Origin: Prescottella defluvii | Lineage (GTDB): Bacteria; Actinomycetota; Actinomycetes; Mycobacteriales; Mycobacteriaceae | Reading direction: 5' to 3' | Length of the DNA: 64,000 nt | NCBI GenBank assembly: GCA_029690005.1 | Contig: CP121458.1 | Location: forward strand, 2,418,001 to 2,482,000 | Part shown: positions 31,748-42,993 of the stretch, one piece after another | Numbering within the stretch: the stretch's first letter is position 1 | Layout: each line of letters starts with the position of its first letter | The notes under the pieces: generated by a model | The model's database searches: none | Told to the model about the DNA's origin: nothing | Seen by the model: only the letters and a program-made list of their open reading frames with translations | Translations under genes and position numbers: made by a program

Positions 31748-33814
31748 CTACTTCGCGACCCGCTCCCACATCTGCAGGTATGCCTCCGGGCCGCGGGACA
31801 TGTCGTCCATGAGCTGTTGCCCGTCGTCGCCGGCGAACTTGCGCATGCCCTCGAGCCAGTCCGGGATCATCCCGTACTGCGCCAGGCCGTCAGTGTTGAA
31901 GTCGAACACCCGGGTGCCGGCGCGTTGCCGGTCCATCACGGTGCCGCCGTCGAACGTCGTGTACGGGTAGTCGACGAGATGACCGCCGTCCTTGGGCGGC
32001 GCCGGCTGGGCGCCGAAGCCGTTGGTGTCGGCGCCGTATCCGTAGCCGAAGTAGTAGTCCTGATCCCGATTCTTGCGGGCGTCGCGCCACTCGCCCACGA
32101 AGTTCTCGGTGTCCGCGTACGACGCGACGAAGCCGCCGAGCTTGTAGATGCGGGCGTAGTTCGACGGGTCGGTCCAGCTGTGGCTCGACACGACACCCGA
32201 GTAGTGCGCGTCCTCGAGGATCTTCAGCGCCGAGTCGGCGGTCTTGACACCCATGTGGTCGATGTCGAGGATCATCCCGCGCTGCATCAGCCCACGGACC
32301 GCGTGCTCGCCGAGCGGGGTCAGGTCGCGGGCGTTGCACACGTCTCCCGGCGGGTAGACCGGGAGCGTGACACCCGGCGGCAGCGACTTCGCCAGTTCCG
32401 CGGTGCCCTCGTCGACATTGCCGATCGGATTGTCGGCGGCGACGCCGGTGCACGGCTCGACCTTCCAGAACTCGCCGGTGCCCAGGAAGTTGCCGATGTT
32501 GACGGCGGTCCCGTCAGGCCCTGGTCGAAGCGGACACCGCCGAGGGCGTTGTCGAACTTGTGCGTCAGGATCACCTGTCGTACACCCATCGAGTACAGCT
32601 CGTCGAGTCCGGCGTCGATGTCCTGCTCGGTGCACCGGGGTGCGCCGTTGCGCACGCCGCAGCCGAACGGCTCGGAGATCTCCACACCGAGCGTCACCGC
32701 GAGCTTGCCCGACGCGGCCACCCGCCGCGCGTCCGCGGGGGAGTCGACGATCCGGAACCAGCCGCGGCCGGGTCCGCCGTACTGCGCGTCGACGTAGTCC
32801 TGGATCTCGTGCGCCTGCCGGGCCTCGATCCGGATGGTCTCCGTCTCGTCGCACGGGTTGCTGCGGAGCGGATACAGCTCGCACAGCACGCGGTTGGACA
32901 CCAGCAGGTTGGTGAAGATGCGCAGCCCGCCGCGCCACGCCCGCTCGACCCAGCGGTAGTACGTCTGCTCGTGGGTCATCGAGTCGTACGCCGGCACGTC
33001 GGCGAAGCTGGGCCACATCGTGGTGTCGTGCGTCTCGAACGGGTCGCCGTGCGAGAGGACGTTCTCGAGCAGCGCGGGCATGCCGTCGGGCTTGTGGTCC
33101 GGGCAGTCTTGCAGTGCGTCGGCGATCCCGAGCGGGGAGTACGGCTTGCCACAGCGGATCTCACCGCCGATGAACTCGTTGGCGTTCATGTGGACGTGCG
33201 CGTCGATGAAGCCCCGTACCTCGCCGGACGGCGTCGCCCCGACGGGTGTGCCGGTGGCGTTCACCTCGGCCTCCGGGAAGTCGGCGCAGCCGTCGGCGGC
33301 GGTCAGCCGGAACCGTCCGGCGTCCGGATCGGTACCCGGATCGGTGACCGTGAGGCGTCCGTCGGGACGGTTCACGCTCAGCTGCTTTCCGGTCACGGTG
33401 CCCGTCGCCGTGTAGACGCCGTCGGTGAACGTGAGCATCCAGTCGGTCGCGGGTGTCGCCTGCGGTGACGCGGTCACCTTGCCGGGATCTCCCGAGATCA
33501 GTGTGGAGTCGTTGCCGTACAGGAGGAATCGGCCGAGCTGCGCCGCCTGCATCCGGAACCGGGTGGCCGCCGCGGCGTCCACTCCGGTGCGGAAGCCGTC
33601 GCCGTCACGAGCGACGAACCCCGGTGCGACGTTGGAAGTCAGCGTGTAGCAGCCGCCGGCGAGACCGTAGACGGGATCGGCGGGTGGCCCGGATCGGTGG
33701 GATCCGGAGAGAGGGCGCCGACACCGCGCTCGCGGTCGCGGCGACCGCGAGGGTCAGCGTGGCGCCGAGTAGCGCCATTGCCCGTCGTCGAACGGATCGG
33801 GATGCACGGCTCAT
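31748..33814 (-). CDS. Secreted amidohydrolase / membrane dipeptidase-like hydrolase (about three apparent frameshifts)
   Basis: Exported metal-dependent hydrolase of about 688 residues. A signal peptide begins MSRASRSVRRRAMALLGATL and ends near ATASA. A beta-rich N-terminal domain contains CYTLTSNVAPGFVARDGDGF, FLLYGNDSTLISG and DWMLTFTDGVYTATGTVTGK. The catalytic TIM-barrel part begins FIDAHVHMNANEF (HxH metal ligands) and contains GMILDIDHMGVKTADSAL, VVSSHSWTDPSNYARI and FDFNTDGLAQYGMIPDWLEG. Shifts occur near 33725, 33670 and 32515. The motif order suits the peptidase M19/amidohydrolase group. The substrate is unknown; a cell-wall or environmental peptide is possible. Confidence 0.72.
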
Positions 33815-33960
33815 CGGCGACCATCTCCTGAGGGAGCGCGAACGTCATTGTCTGGCGGCAGGCTATGACAATTTGGACGCCCGTCCAGGTATTTTGGCGC
33901 ACGAGTCTCGAGGTGTGGACATATACGACTCCGGTGCCGGCGTAGACGCTGGTCGTGGGG

Positions 33961-35166
33961 TCAGCAGTTGGTCGGCGCGGGCACCCCGGCGAACCGATCC
34001 TTCAGATACAGGAAGGCCTCGGGCAGGCCCACCACCGCGTTCGTCATGTGCTCGGCAATGGGGTAGCCGCGGAACATGAGGGTCGCGCCGGCCTTGCAAT
34101 ACCGGTCCGCGGTCGCCGCGACCGATCGGTACGGCGTCAGCTCGTCGGTGGTGCCCTGCCACATGAAGACCGGCGCGGTCGGGACACCGGGGAAGTCGAT
34201 CAGGCTGTTCTCGCGCATCACGGCGCGGATGCTCGCGTCCAGCAGCAGGCTCGTCGAGTTGGCGACCTCGGTGACGCTGTGCACCAGGCCCTTCGCGATG
34301 ATCACGGTCCGGCACTCGTCCTTGAGCTCCTCGCGCAGCGCCAGGCCGGCCGGGCTGAGCTGCGAGCCCACCGGGAGTCGATCGGGGTACTCGCGCTCGA
34401 GTCCCATCGCCGCCGCGAATCCGAGGCCGAAGCCGGGATGCCGATCCGCGAGTCCGAGCCCGACGGCCATCTCTTCGATGTCGGCCGGGACGCCGCCCTG
34501 CGCGACGCCGACGAGTTTCACGTCGGGCGCGTACGTGGGGTTCAGGGCCGCCGCCCACGCGGTGGCCATGCCGCCGCCCGAGTAGCCGGCCAGTGCGACG
34601 GGGCTGCCCGACAGCCGCAGTTCCGGCAGGCGCTTGACCGCGCGGACGCCGTCGAGCGTGATCATCCCGCCCAGCTTCGCTGCGCCGTACGCGCTGTTGG
34701 GGCCGAGGTGGTCCGGGATCGCGACCGCCCATCCTTGCGCGAGGGCGAGCGGCAGCCCGAAGACGTCCTTGATCTCGCCAGTGAACAGGGCCGCCGACGG
34801 GGCGCATCGCATGCCGAGCGAATTGACGATCGCCTGGTACGACAGCACCGGCATGTCGGACGGTGCGCCCACGGGCTTGATGACCGTCGTGACTGCCGGG
34901 ATCGGGTCACCGGCCGAATTGGTGGATCGGTACTTGATCTGCCACACCTCGTTCCCGGGCGCCAGCCACGTGTCGGCGCGACGGACCGCGAGCACGTCGC
35001 CGGGTGCCTTCGACGTGATGTCCGGGGGCGCGGCGTAGAACGGGTCCGGCAACGGCGTCGGGTACGCGGGTGACGCGGTTGCCGCGGGCGCCGCGACTGT
35101 TCCGGGCAGTACGGTGGCGACGGCCAGCGCGGCCATGGTCATGAATCGACGCGCCAGCGACGTCAT
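33961..35166 (-). CDS. Secretory lipase family protein
   Basis: Intact exported alpha/beta-hydrolase of the LIP (secretory lipase) family, 401 residues. Signal peptide at about 1-31 (MTSLARRFMTMAALAVATVL to TASA). Nucleophile elbow GYSGGG near 190, oxyanion region VLSYQAIVNSLGMRCAPSAA, then the acid/His region WQGTTDELTPYRSVAATADR and GYPIAEHMTNAVVGLPEAFL. The start ATG 35166 follows GGGGGA at 6 bases; the frame continues open upstream to 35289 but without a signal. It probably hydrolyses external lipids. It lies between the amidohydrolase and ssrA. Confidence 0.88.
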   Translation of the reverse strand: MTSLARRFMTMAALAVATVLPGTVAAPAATASPAYPTPLPDPFYAAPPDITSKAPGDVLAVRRADTWLAPGNEVWQIKYRSTNSAGDPIPAVTTVIKPVGAPSDMPVLSYQAIVNSLGMRCAPSAALFTGEIKDVFGLPLALAQGWAVAIPDHLGPNSAYGAAKLGGMITLDGVRAVKRLPELRLSGSPVALAGYSGGGMATAWAAALNPTYAPDVKLVGVAQGGVPADIEEMAVGLGLADRHPGFGLGFAAAMGLEREYPDRLPVGSQLSPAGLALREELKDECRTVIIAKGLVHSVTEVANSTSLLLDASIRAVMRENSLIDFPGVPTAPVFMWQGTTDELTPYRSVAATADRYCKAGATLMFRGYPIAEHMTNAVVGLPEAFLYLKDRFAGVPAPTNC

Positions 35167-35381
35167 ACGCGTTCCCCCAGGGATGATAGTGATGAAGGTC
35201 ACCGAGTGGTGAGTCTCGCGGCAGGACCCTAATAGAACGTTCGGTCGATGGGAAATGCGCAGATCGGCGGCCCACTCGAGCGCCGGCACAGTCGCGGGGC
35301 GGGTCGGCGCAAATAATCGGGATGATTCGAACGTGCTCGCGGGTTACAGTAGGTAGCCCCACGAGAGACGTGGGGACGTAC

Positions 35382-35753
35382 GGGGCTGAACGGTTTCGAC
35401 TGCGTACGTTGAGTTAGGGGAAGCGTGTCGGTGCAGGCAAGAGACCACCGTGAGCGTCGCTGCAAACCAATAAGCGCCGATTCCAATCAGCGCGACTACG
35501 CCCTCGCTGCCTAAGTAGCGACTGCGCGTCTGTCAGCCCGGGTTCGCCCTCGACCCGGATCCTGGCATCAGCTAGAGGGCTCTACCGTTCCACTCGGTCG
35601 CGGAGTGGGTCGGGACAACCAACAGCGACTGGGATCGTCATCACGGCTTGTTCGCGAGACCGGGAGATCCAAGTAGAGACATAGCGAACTGCACACGGAG
35701 AAGCCCTGACAAAGCGGCGGAGGACCCGGGTTCGATTCCCGGCAGCTCCACCA
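35382..35753 (+). ncRNA. ssrA: Transfer-messenger RNA (ssrA)
   Basis: 372-nt tmRNA. The tRNA-like ends pair (GGGGCTG with CAGCTCC) and CCA is encoded at 35751-35753; the T-arm GGGTTCGATTCCC is present. The tag reading frame starts at the resume codon GCC 35476 and encodes ADSNQRDYALAA, then TAA at 35512-35514, one residue different from the M. tuberculosis tag. A TACAGT -10-like hexamer (35345-35350) and a CCCCACG/CGTGGGG hairpin (35357-35375) precede the mature 5' end. It works with SmpB to rescue stalled ribosomes. Confidence 0.97.
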
Positions 35754-35755
35754 AG

Positions 35756-35802
35756 GGGCCTGATCGGAGAGTGTTTCCACGCTCTCGGATCAGGCCCTTT
35801 TG
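35756..35802 (+). terminator. Rho-independent terminator of ssrA
   Basis: Stem of GGGCCTGATC-GGAGAG with CTCTCGGATCAGGCCC (one bulge), followed by TTTT, immediately after the tmRNA. Confidence 0.88.
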
Positions 35803-35966
35803 CTGTCCGGGTATCGGAATCCACGTGATCCGCGTTGCGGCGCCGCCGCGCGTGCCATGATCGTTCGCGTTCGAATCCGGTGGGGGAAACTGCCGGAGCT
35901 GTCGGTTGTGCATGGGGTTGCGGCGCGTCCCGACAGGGGCGGGTCGTCACAGGGAGGGATGCTGCG

Positions 35967-37463
35967 ATGACGGATGTGCAAGAAACCACGAACGAGCGAC
36001 GGGCGGGGACCTCGACGGGCTCTCGGGTGGACGGGTTGCGCTCTCGGACGGGCGCTACGCGTGGGAAGTCCCGGTCTCGACGGTGTCGAGTTTCGATGAG
36101 GTCGTCACTGCGGTTGCAGCCCAAGTGTTTCCGAACGCCCAGGTCACCGCGGTCAGGACGCATGCCGACCTCCCGACGACCGGTTCACTCAACGTGAGTG
36201 TGCGGCCGCACCTCGGTGGGGCCTCGGTTCAGATTCACTGCCGCGATCATCTGGCGACGTCACCGGTCGTCAATCCGGCGGGCTTCGCGCTGCTGTTCGA
36301 GGCCGTCGTGTCGTCCGGTGAGGCGATCCCGGAATCGGCCCCCGCGGCGTCGACGCCGGCCCGACCGGTGACACGGACCGAGGCGCGTCCTGAATCCGTG
36401 GGCGCCACGGTCGAGCGCAACGGCCCAGATGTGCCGCCGCGTGATGCGGCCGAGCGTCTGACGTTCGCGACGTGGGCGGTGGTGACCGGTAAGTCGGCGA
36501 AGAGCATTTTCGCGACGCTGCCGATCCTCGACGACGCGACCGCCGAGAAGATGGCGGCGCGGCTGACCGAGCGTGCGGGCGGTGAGATCACCGTCGACGA
36601 CGTGCTGGACGCGGAGACGATCGAGCAGCTGTCCGAGACGGTGCGTCAGCATCTCGAAGGACGGTCTGAAGATCGACGGTCTGGTGCGGACGCTGCGTCC
36701 GCGGGCCGAGGGTTCGGATGCGGTGCCGGTGTTCGTGTTCCATCCGGCGGGTGGTTCGACGGTGGCGTACGAGCCGTTGCTCAAGCGTCTGCCCGCGCAC
36801 ACCCCGATGTACGGCCTCGAGCGGGTCGAGGGTCCGCTGAAGGACCGGGCGGCGGCGTATGCGCCGATCCTGCGCGAGATCCAGGGCGACGGCCCGTACG
36901 TGCTGGCGGGCTGGTCCTTCGGCGGCGCGCTGGCATACGCGGTGGCGAAACAACTCCGGCGGGAGGGCGCAGACGTCCGGGTCGTCGGCCTGATCGACAC
37001 CGTCATGCCCGGCGAGAAGGTCGAGGACACCCCGGACGAGATTCGGAGGCGGTGGCAGCGCTACGCGGCGTTCGCGAAGAAGACGTACAACCTCGACGCG
37101 CCCTTGCCGTACGACAGGCTGGCGGCGGCCGGTAGCGACGAGGAGCAGATCGGGATCCTGATGGAGCTGCTCGAGCTGAGCGGTACCAAGATCCCCGGCG
37201 GCATCGTCGAGCACCAGCGCACGTCGTGGCTCGACAACCGGGCGATCCCGACCACGGACCTCGAGACCTACGACGGCGACGTCGTGCTCTACATGGCGGA
37301 CAGGTATCTGGACGACCAGATCGCGCTCGAGCCCGCATTCGCGACTCGACAGCCGGACGGCGGTTGGGGCGAGGCGGTGGAAAACCTGGAGATCGTCCGT
37401 ATCGGATGCGATCACATCCAGATCGTCGACGAACCCTATGTGGCCAGGGTGGGGCACACTTGA
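35967..37463 (+). CDS. Pks13-type ACP-like/thioesterase protein (two apparent frameshifts)
   Basis: Stand-alone protein of about 498 residues whose C-terminal half closely resembles the thioesterase domain of mycolate condensase Pks13. Shared stretches include VFHPAGGSTVAYEPLLKRLP, the nucleophile elbow GWSFGG (Ser about 316), IDTVMPGEK, EHQRTSWLDNRAI, YDGDVVLYMADRY and RQPDGGWGE, with a catalytic-His region CDHIQIVDEP. Before it, LTFATWAVVTGKSAKSIFAT and DVLDAETIEQLSETVRQHLE resemble the helical region that precedes the Pks13 TE. The N-terminal about 120 residues are not recognised. Shifts lie near 36003-36012 and 36655-36675. ATG 35967 follows GGGAGG. There are no ketosynthase or acyltransferase domains. 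Confidence 0.78.
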
Positions 37464-37533
37464 GTGAAAAGTTGGCCGCCATCGACGGTGCGGTGCAACG
37501 GGTCTGAACCTGTCGAGTCGAAGGGAGACTGCA

Positions 37534-37968
37534 GTGCAGGTCGTGGAGCGGACGGCGGCGACGATCGTCGGCATCGAGGTCGTCGCGCCGTACGCCGAGC
37601 TCGCCGTCGTGGTGCCGCAGGCGTGGGCGCGCGTCTTCGCCCGTCGCCGCGATCTGCTGACCAGTCCCGACGACGTGTTCGTGGAGTTCAGCACGGACCT
37701 GGGTGGCGGCGACTACCGCGAGGTCCTCGGTGTCGTCGTCGACTCGGTGCCGGCGTCGCTGCCGGAGGGCTGGAGCATCGCGAAGGCGCCGGGCGGCCGA
37801 TACCTGCACCATCGGCACCTCGGTGACGAGTCCACGATCGCCGACACCTTCGGTGCGATGTACCGCTGGGCCGAGGTGAACGAGCTGCGGGCCGGCGCGC
37901 ACAAGCTCGACGTGGGATACCGTCCCGACCGCGCGGCGGCCCACGACCTCTACCTCGGTCTGGGCTAG
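37534..37968 (+). CDS. GyrI-like / effector-binding domain protein
   Basis: Intact 144-residue protein that looks like a stand-alone GyrI-like small-molecule-binding domain, as found at the C-terminus of AraC/MerR regulators. Two betaalphabetabeta repeats are suggested by VERTAATIVGIEVVAPYAEL and LPEGWSIAKAPGGRYLHHRH; a YRWAEVNELRAG helix follows. GTG 37534 has AAGGGAG at 5 bases. No DNA-binding domain is present, so it may sequester a ligand or inhibitor. It follows the Pks13-like gene by 70 bases. Confidence 0.65.
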   Translation: MQVVERTAATIVGIEVVAPYAELAVVVPQAWARVFARRRDLLTSPDDVFVEFSTDLGGGDYREVLGVVVDSVPASLPEGWSIAKAPGGRYLHHRHLGDESTIADTFGAMYRWAEVNELRAGAHKLDVGYRPDRAAAHDLYLGLG

Positions 37969-38516
37969 CGGTCGGTACCGGTTGCCGGCCCCATCCGGTC
38001 GTGGTCGGCGAGCGCGCGCTGCATGATGACGGTGTCGATCGACGTCGCGTTCTTGTATCCGACGCCGTTGAGTCGGCCCGCTACCTCGAAGCGTCGGCTC
38101 CGGTGGAGGTGGAACGAACTCGATTCGGGAGCACCGGTTTCGGACGTCAGCACCGCGATCACCTCACGGATCCCGATGCGGGCGCACTCGTCGAGCGTGC
38201 GGTCGAGCAGTGCGCCGCCGATCCGTCGTCCGGTGGCCCACGGCGCCAGGTAGATCGACTCCTCGACGCAGTACCGGTAGGCCGACCGCGTCTTCCACGG
38301 CGCGCAGTACGCGTACCCGGCGATGCGCCCGTCCGTCTCGGCGACGAGGAAGGGAAGTCCGCGCTCGGCCAGTGACCAGTAACGATTGCTCCACGCCGCG
38401 CTGTCCGGCGGTGTCTCGTCCAGTGTCACGGTGGTGGCGTCGACGTAGTGCCCGTAGATCGACGCGATGTCGACAAGGTCGGCGGGCCAGGCGGGACGCA
38501 CGGTGGCTTCCGGCAT
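37965..38516 (-). CDS. GNAT N-acetyltransferase, phosphinothricin acetyltransferase-like
   Basis: 183-residue GNAT enzyme of the Pat/Bar-type subgroup that acetylates phosphinothricin, methionine sulfoximine or related amino acids. It shows VRPAWPADLVDIASIYGHYV, the acetyl-CoA site YLAPWATGRRIGGALLDRTL and the C-terminal GVGYKNATSIDTVIMQRAL. The natural substrate is uncertain. Its stop overlaps the convergent GyrI-like gene stop on the shared bases CTAG. It is divergent from an Xre-cupin regulator, with a dyad operator between them. Confidence 0.82.
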   Translation of the reverse strand: MPEATVRPAWPADLVDIASIYGHYVDATTVTLDETPPDSAAWSNRYWSLAERGLPFLVAETDGRIAGYAYCAPWKTRSAYRYCVEESIYLAPWATGRRIGGALLDRTLDECARIGIREVIAVLTSETGAPESSSFHLHRSRRFEVAGRLNGVGYKNATSIDTVIMQRALADHDRMGPATGTDR

Positions 38517-38532
38517 GACTACCTCGCAGTTC

Positions 38533-38565
38533 TTCTATAGAGGTTGAATTGCGACTACTATAGAA
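38533..38565. promoter_or_regulatory. Inverted-repeat operator between divergent genes
   Basis: TTCTATAG (38533-38540) and CTATAGAA (38558-38565) form a perfect 8-base inverted repeat with 17 bases between. It occupies most of the 52-base gap between the acetyltransferase and Xre-cupin starts and ends 3 bases before the regulator ATG. A likely autoregulatory site of the Xre-cupin protein. Confidence 0.62.
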
Positions 38566-38568
38566 CAT

Positions 38569-39171
38569 ATGAATCTGGAGGCTCTCGGCGATCGCGTGCA
38601 ACAGGCCCGGCGCGCGGCGGATCTGACCCTGGCCGAGGCGGCCGTCCGCTCGGACGTGAGCGTGAGCATGATCTCAGCGATCGAGCGCGGGGCCAAGGCG
38701 CCCACCGTCGTCGTCCTCGACCGGATCGCTCGCGGTCTGGGCGTGGATCTGGCCGCACTGATCACCGGTGACGAGCGGGACCGCACCGTTCTTCGGCGCT
38801 CGGCCGACCACGACGTCGCGGAGGAGGACGGTGGCTGGACCCGGCGTGTCGTGACGCCGGTGGTTCCGGGCGTGAACTTCGAATGGATGGAGATCGTGCT
38901 GCCGGCCGGCTGTGATGCCGGCGAGTTCCCCGCGTATGTGCCGAACTCGCACGAGTTCGTCCATGTCGTCGACGGCGAACTGACCGTCGGCGTGGGGGAG
39001 CGGTCGTGGACGCTCGGCGCGGGTGACACGTTGTACTTCGAGGCGGACGTCGCACACCGCTTCACCAATGACGGACAATCGCCGTGCCGCTACTTCGTCG
39101 CTGCGATGATCATGCGTGCGAGGACGCCGGGGTCTCGTGGTCGGATGCGACCCGCACCCCCGGCGCGGTGA
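38569..39171 (+). CDS. Xre-family regulator with cupin domain
   Basis: 200-residue transcription factor. N-terminal helix-turn-helix at about 5-62 (LGDRVQQARRAADLTLAEAA, SVSMISAIERGAKAPTVVVL) and a C-terminal cupin_2 domain at about 100-185 (MEIVLPAGCDAGEFPAYVPN, EFVHVVDGELTVGVGERSWT, GDTLYFEADVAHRFTNDG). Such proteins sense small ligands and often control a neighbouring acetyltransferase, amine or amino-acid gene. The divergent GNAT gene and shared operator suggest regulation of both. ATG 38569. The last 15 residues are low-complexity and may reflect a nearby indel. Confidence 0.85.
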   Translation: MNLEALGDRVQQARRAADLTLAEAAVRSDVSVSMISAIERGAKAPTVVVLDRIARGLGVDLAALITGDERDRTVLRRSADHDVAEEDGGWTRRVVTPVVPGVNFEWMEIVLPAGCDAGEFPAYVPNSHEFVHVVDGELTVGVGERSWTLGAGDTLYFEADVAHRFTNDGQSPCRYFVAAMIMRARTPGSRGRMRPAPPAR

Positions 39172-39194
39172 CGGCGACGGACGGGAGCAACGTG

Positions 39195-39559
39195 ATGGTG
39201 GAGGGGCGGGCGCTGCTGGTGGTGGCACTCGGCGGCGCGATCGGCGCGAGTACCCGCTTCCTGCTGTCCCAGCAGTTCCCCGCAATCTGGACGGTCGCGG
39301 TGATCAACATCGTCGGGTCGCTGCTCCTCGGCGTGCTCGCGGCGATGGTCGGCCCGGACCGGTTGCGGCGCCTCTTCCTCGGCGTCGGTGTCCTGGGCGG
39401 CTTCACGACCTTCTCCACGTTCGCCGTCGACGTCGTGCAGAACCCGGGGTCGGCCGTGCTGTACGTGTGCGCGACGCTGCTGCCCGCGCTGGTCGCGGCG
39501 CGCATCGGGATGGGCGTGGGCGAGTACCTGCACGCGCGTCGTCGGGGGAGACCGCGTGA
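39195..39559 (+). CDS. crcB: Fluoride channel CrcB/Fluc, first copy (apparent frameshift at the 3' end)
   Basis: Small four-helix fluoride exporter subunit, about 121 residues. It shows VVALGGAIGASTRFLLSQQF, NIVGSLLLGVLAAMVG and GVLGGFTTFSTFAVDV, the family signature. The frame runs past its natural stop unless one G is added in the G-run at 39543-39548. Then it ends ...HARRRGETA at 39559, overlapping the next start (GTGA). ATG 39195 or GTG 39192 is the start. The two adjacent paralogs probably form a heterodimer. In Mycobacterium the crcB pair also adjoins pgmA. Confidence 0.83.
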
Positions 39560-39899
39560 CCGTGCTGTGGGTTGCACTCGGCGGCGGCGTCGGAGCCTCG
39601 GTCCGCTACCTTGCGGGTCGTCATCTGCACTCGTACGGCAGCTTTCCCGTCCCGACGTTCGTGGTGAACGTGTTCGGCTGCCTGATCCTCGGGCTGCTCG
39701 CCGGGCGACGTTGCCGGCCACGGTGTTCGCGTTGCTGGGCACCGGCTTCTGCGGCGGCCTGACCACCTACTCGACGTTCGCGAACGAGGCCACCGGTCTC
39801 GTGCGGGTGCGTCGATCCGTCACATCGGTGACGTATGTCACCGCCAGTCTCGTCGTCGGTATCGGTTTCGCCTGGTTGGGGTTTCGGATCACCGGCTGA
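39556..39899 (+). CDS. crcB: Fluoride channel CrcB/Fluc, second copy (apparent frameshift)
   Basis: Partner fluoride channel subunit, about 115 residues. GTG 39556 starts VTVLWVALGGGVGASVRYLA, with NVFGCLILGLLAG. The frame changes near 39705 and resumes TLPATVFALLGTGFCGGLTT (signature GGLTTYSTFANE), ending in helix TASLVVGIGFAWLGFRITG. It overlaps copy 1 by four bases. No fluoride riboswitch was seen upstream of the pair. Confidence 0.83.
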
Positions 39900-39980
39900 G
39901 CCCGATGAACCGGCCGGCAGCCTCCACCCCTGGCACGATGGAACGCAAGCAGTTCCAGCATGACGGAGGCGGAGGGGTCG

Positions 39981-41618
<1,638 letters not shown>

Positions 41619-41653
41619 TTCGGTCCCGCGCGTCGCCGATACATTCGTCGGCG

Positions 41654-42993
41654 ATGAGTAACTCGACTGACCCTGCGGTGACGACCGATACGAAACTGCC
41701 CAAGGAGATCTGGGTCCTGGTCGTGTCGGCGTTCATCGTCGCCGTCGGGTTCGGCATCGTCGCGCCCGCGCTGCCGCAGTTCGCGCGCAGCTTCGACGTC
41801 GGCTTCACCGCGGCCAGCGCCGTGATCAGTGCGTTCGCGCTCATGCGCCTGATCTTTGCGCCGATGAGCGGGACCCTCGTGCAGAAGCTGGGGAGCGGCC
41901 CACCTACCTGTCCGGACTGCTCATCACCGCGATGTCGACGGGCGCGTGTGCGTTCGCGCAGGACTACTGGCAGTTGCTGGTCTTCCGCGCGCTCGGCGGC
42001 ATCGGGTCGACGATGTTCACCGTCTCGGCACTGGGCCTGCTGATCCGGATGTCGCCACCGGGCGGTCGGGGTCGGGTGTCCGGCGTGTATTCGGGGGCGT
42101 TCCTCATCGGCACCATCACCGGTCCGCTGTTCGGCGGCGCGCTCTCGCAGTTCGGGTTGCGGGTCCCGTTCGTGATCTACGCCGTCGCGCTGCTGGTGGC
42201 CGCGTCCGTCGTGTACTTCGCGCTGCGGAAGTCGCATCTCGCCGAGCCCGAGGCGGCGGGCGACGTTCGCACGATGACGCTGCGCGAGGGCTTGCGGTCA
42301 TCGATGTTCCGGGCGTCGCTCGGCTCGAACCTCGTGACCGGCTGGGTGATCTTCGGCGTCCGGATTTCGCTCGTGCCGCTCTTCGTCGTCGAGGTCCTGG
42401 GCGGCGACGAGGCGACGGCGGCGATCGCGCTGACCGTGTTCGCGCTCGGCAACGCCGCGGTCCTGATGCGCTCCGGGCGCATGTCCGACCGCATCGGCCG
42501 CAAGCCGTTCGTGCTGCTCGGGCTGGTGATCTGTGGTGCGGCGACGATCGCGATGGGGCAGACCGACAACATCGTCCTCTTCTGATCTCGCGACGGCGGT
42601 GTGCGGCGTGGGCTCGGGGATCATGGGCCCGGCGCAGCAGGCCGCGGTGGCCGACGTCATCGGTTCCGAGCGGCGCGGCGGCCCGCTCCTGGCGGTGTTC
42701 CAGATGATGAACGACGTCGGCGCGTTCGCCGGCCCGCTCGTCGCCGGTTGGCTCGCGGAGAGGTCGTCGTTCGGTTCGGCCTGGGCGGCCACCGGCGTCA
42801 TCATGCTGCTGCCCACCCTGCTGTGGATCTTCGTGCCGAAGGGCCGCCTCGAGGTCGACCCGGACGTCGCCGCCGGCTCGGACGACTCGGCCGGGCACCC
42901 GACGCTGATCGCGCCGACAACGAGCTGCCGGACGGCCCCACGGATCTCGGCTTGGGCGGTGAAGTGTGCCGCGAGCGCGCCCGCGAGCAGTAG
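41654..42993 (+). CDS. Major facilitator superfamily transporter (two to three apparent frameshifts)
   Basis: Twelve-helix MFS exporter of about 446 residues. Segment 1: MSNSTDPAVTTDTKLPKEIW to GTLVQKLG. Segment 2 from about 41900: MSTGACAFAQDYWQLLVFRA to GQTDNIVLF. Segment 3 from about 42580: TAVCGVGSGIMGPAQQAAVA to DPDVAAGSDDSAG. The end is uncertain. The tail in the frame ending at 42993 (ADNELPDGPTDLGLGGEV) has coding-like third positions and is preferred over the one ending at 43048. The motif A-like SGRMSDRIGRKPF is present. Substrate unknown. Confidence 0.78.
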
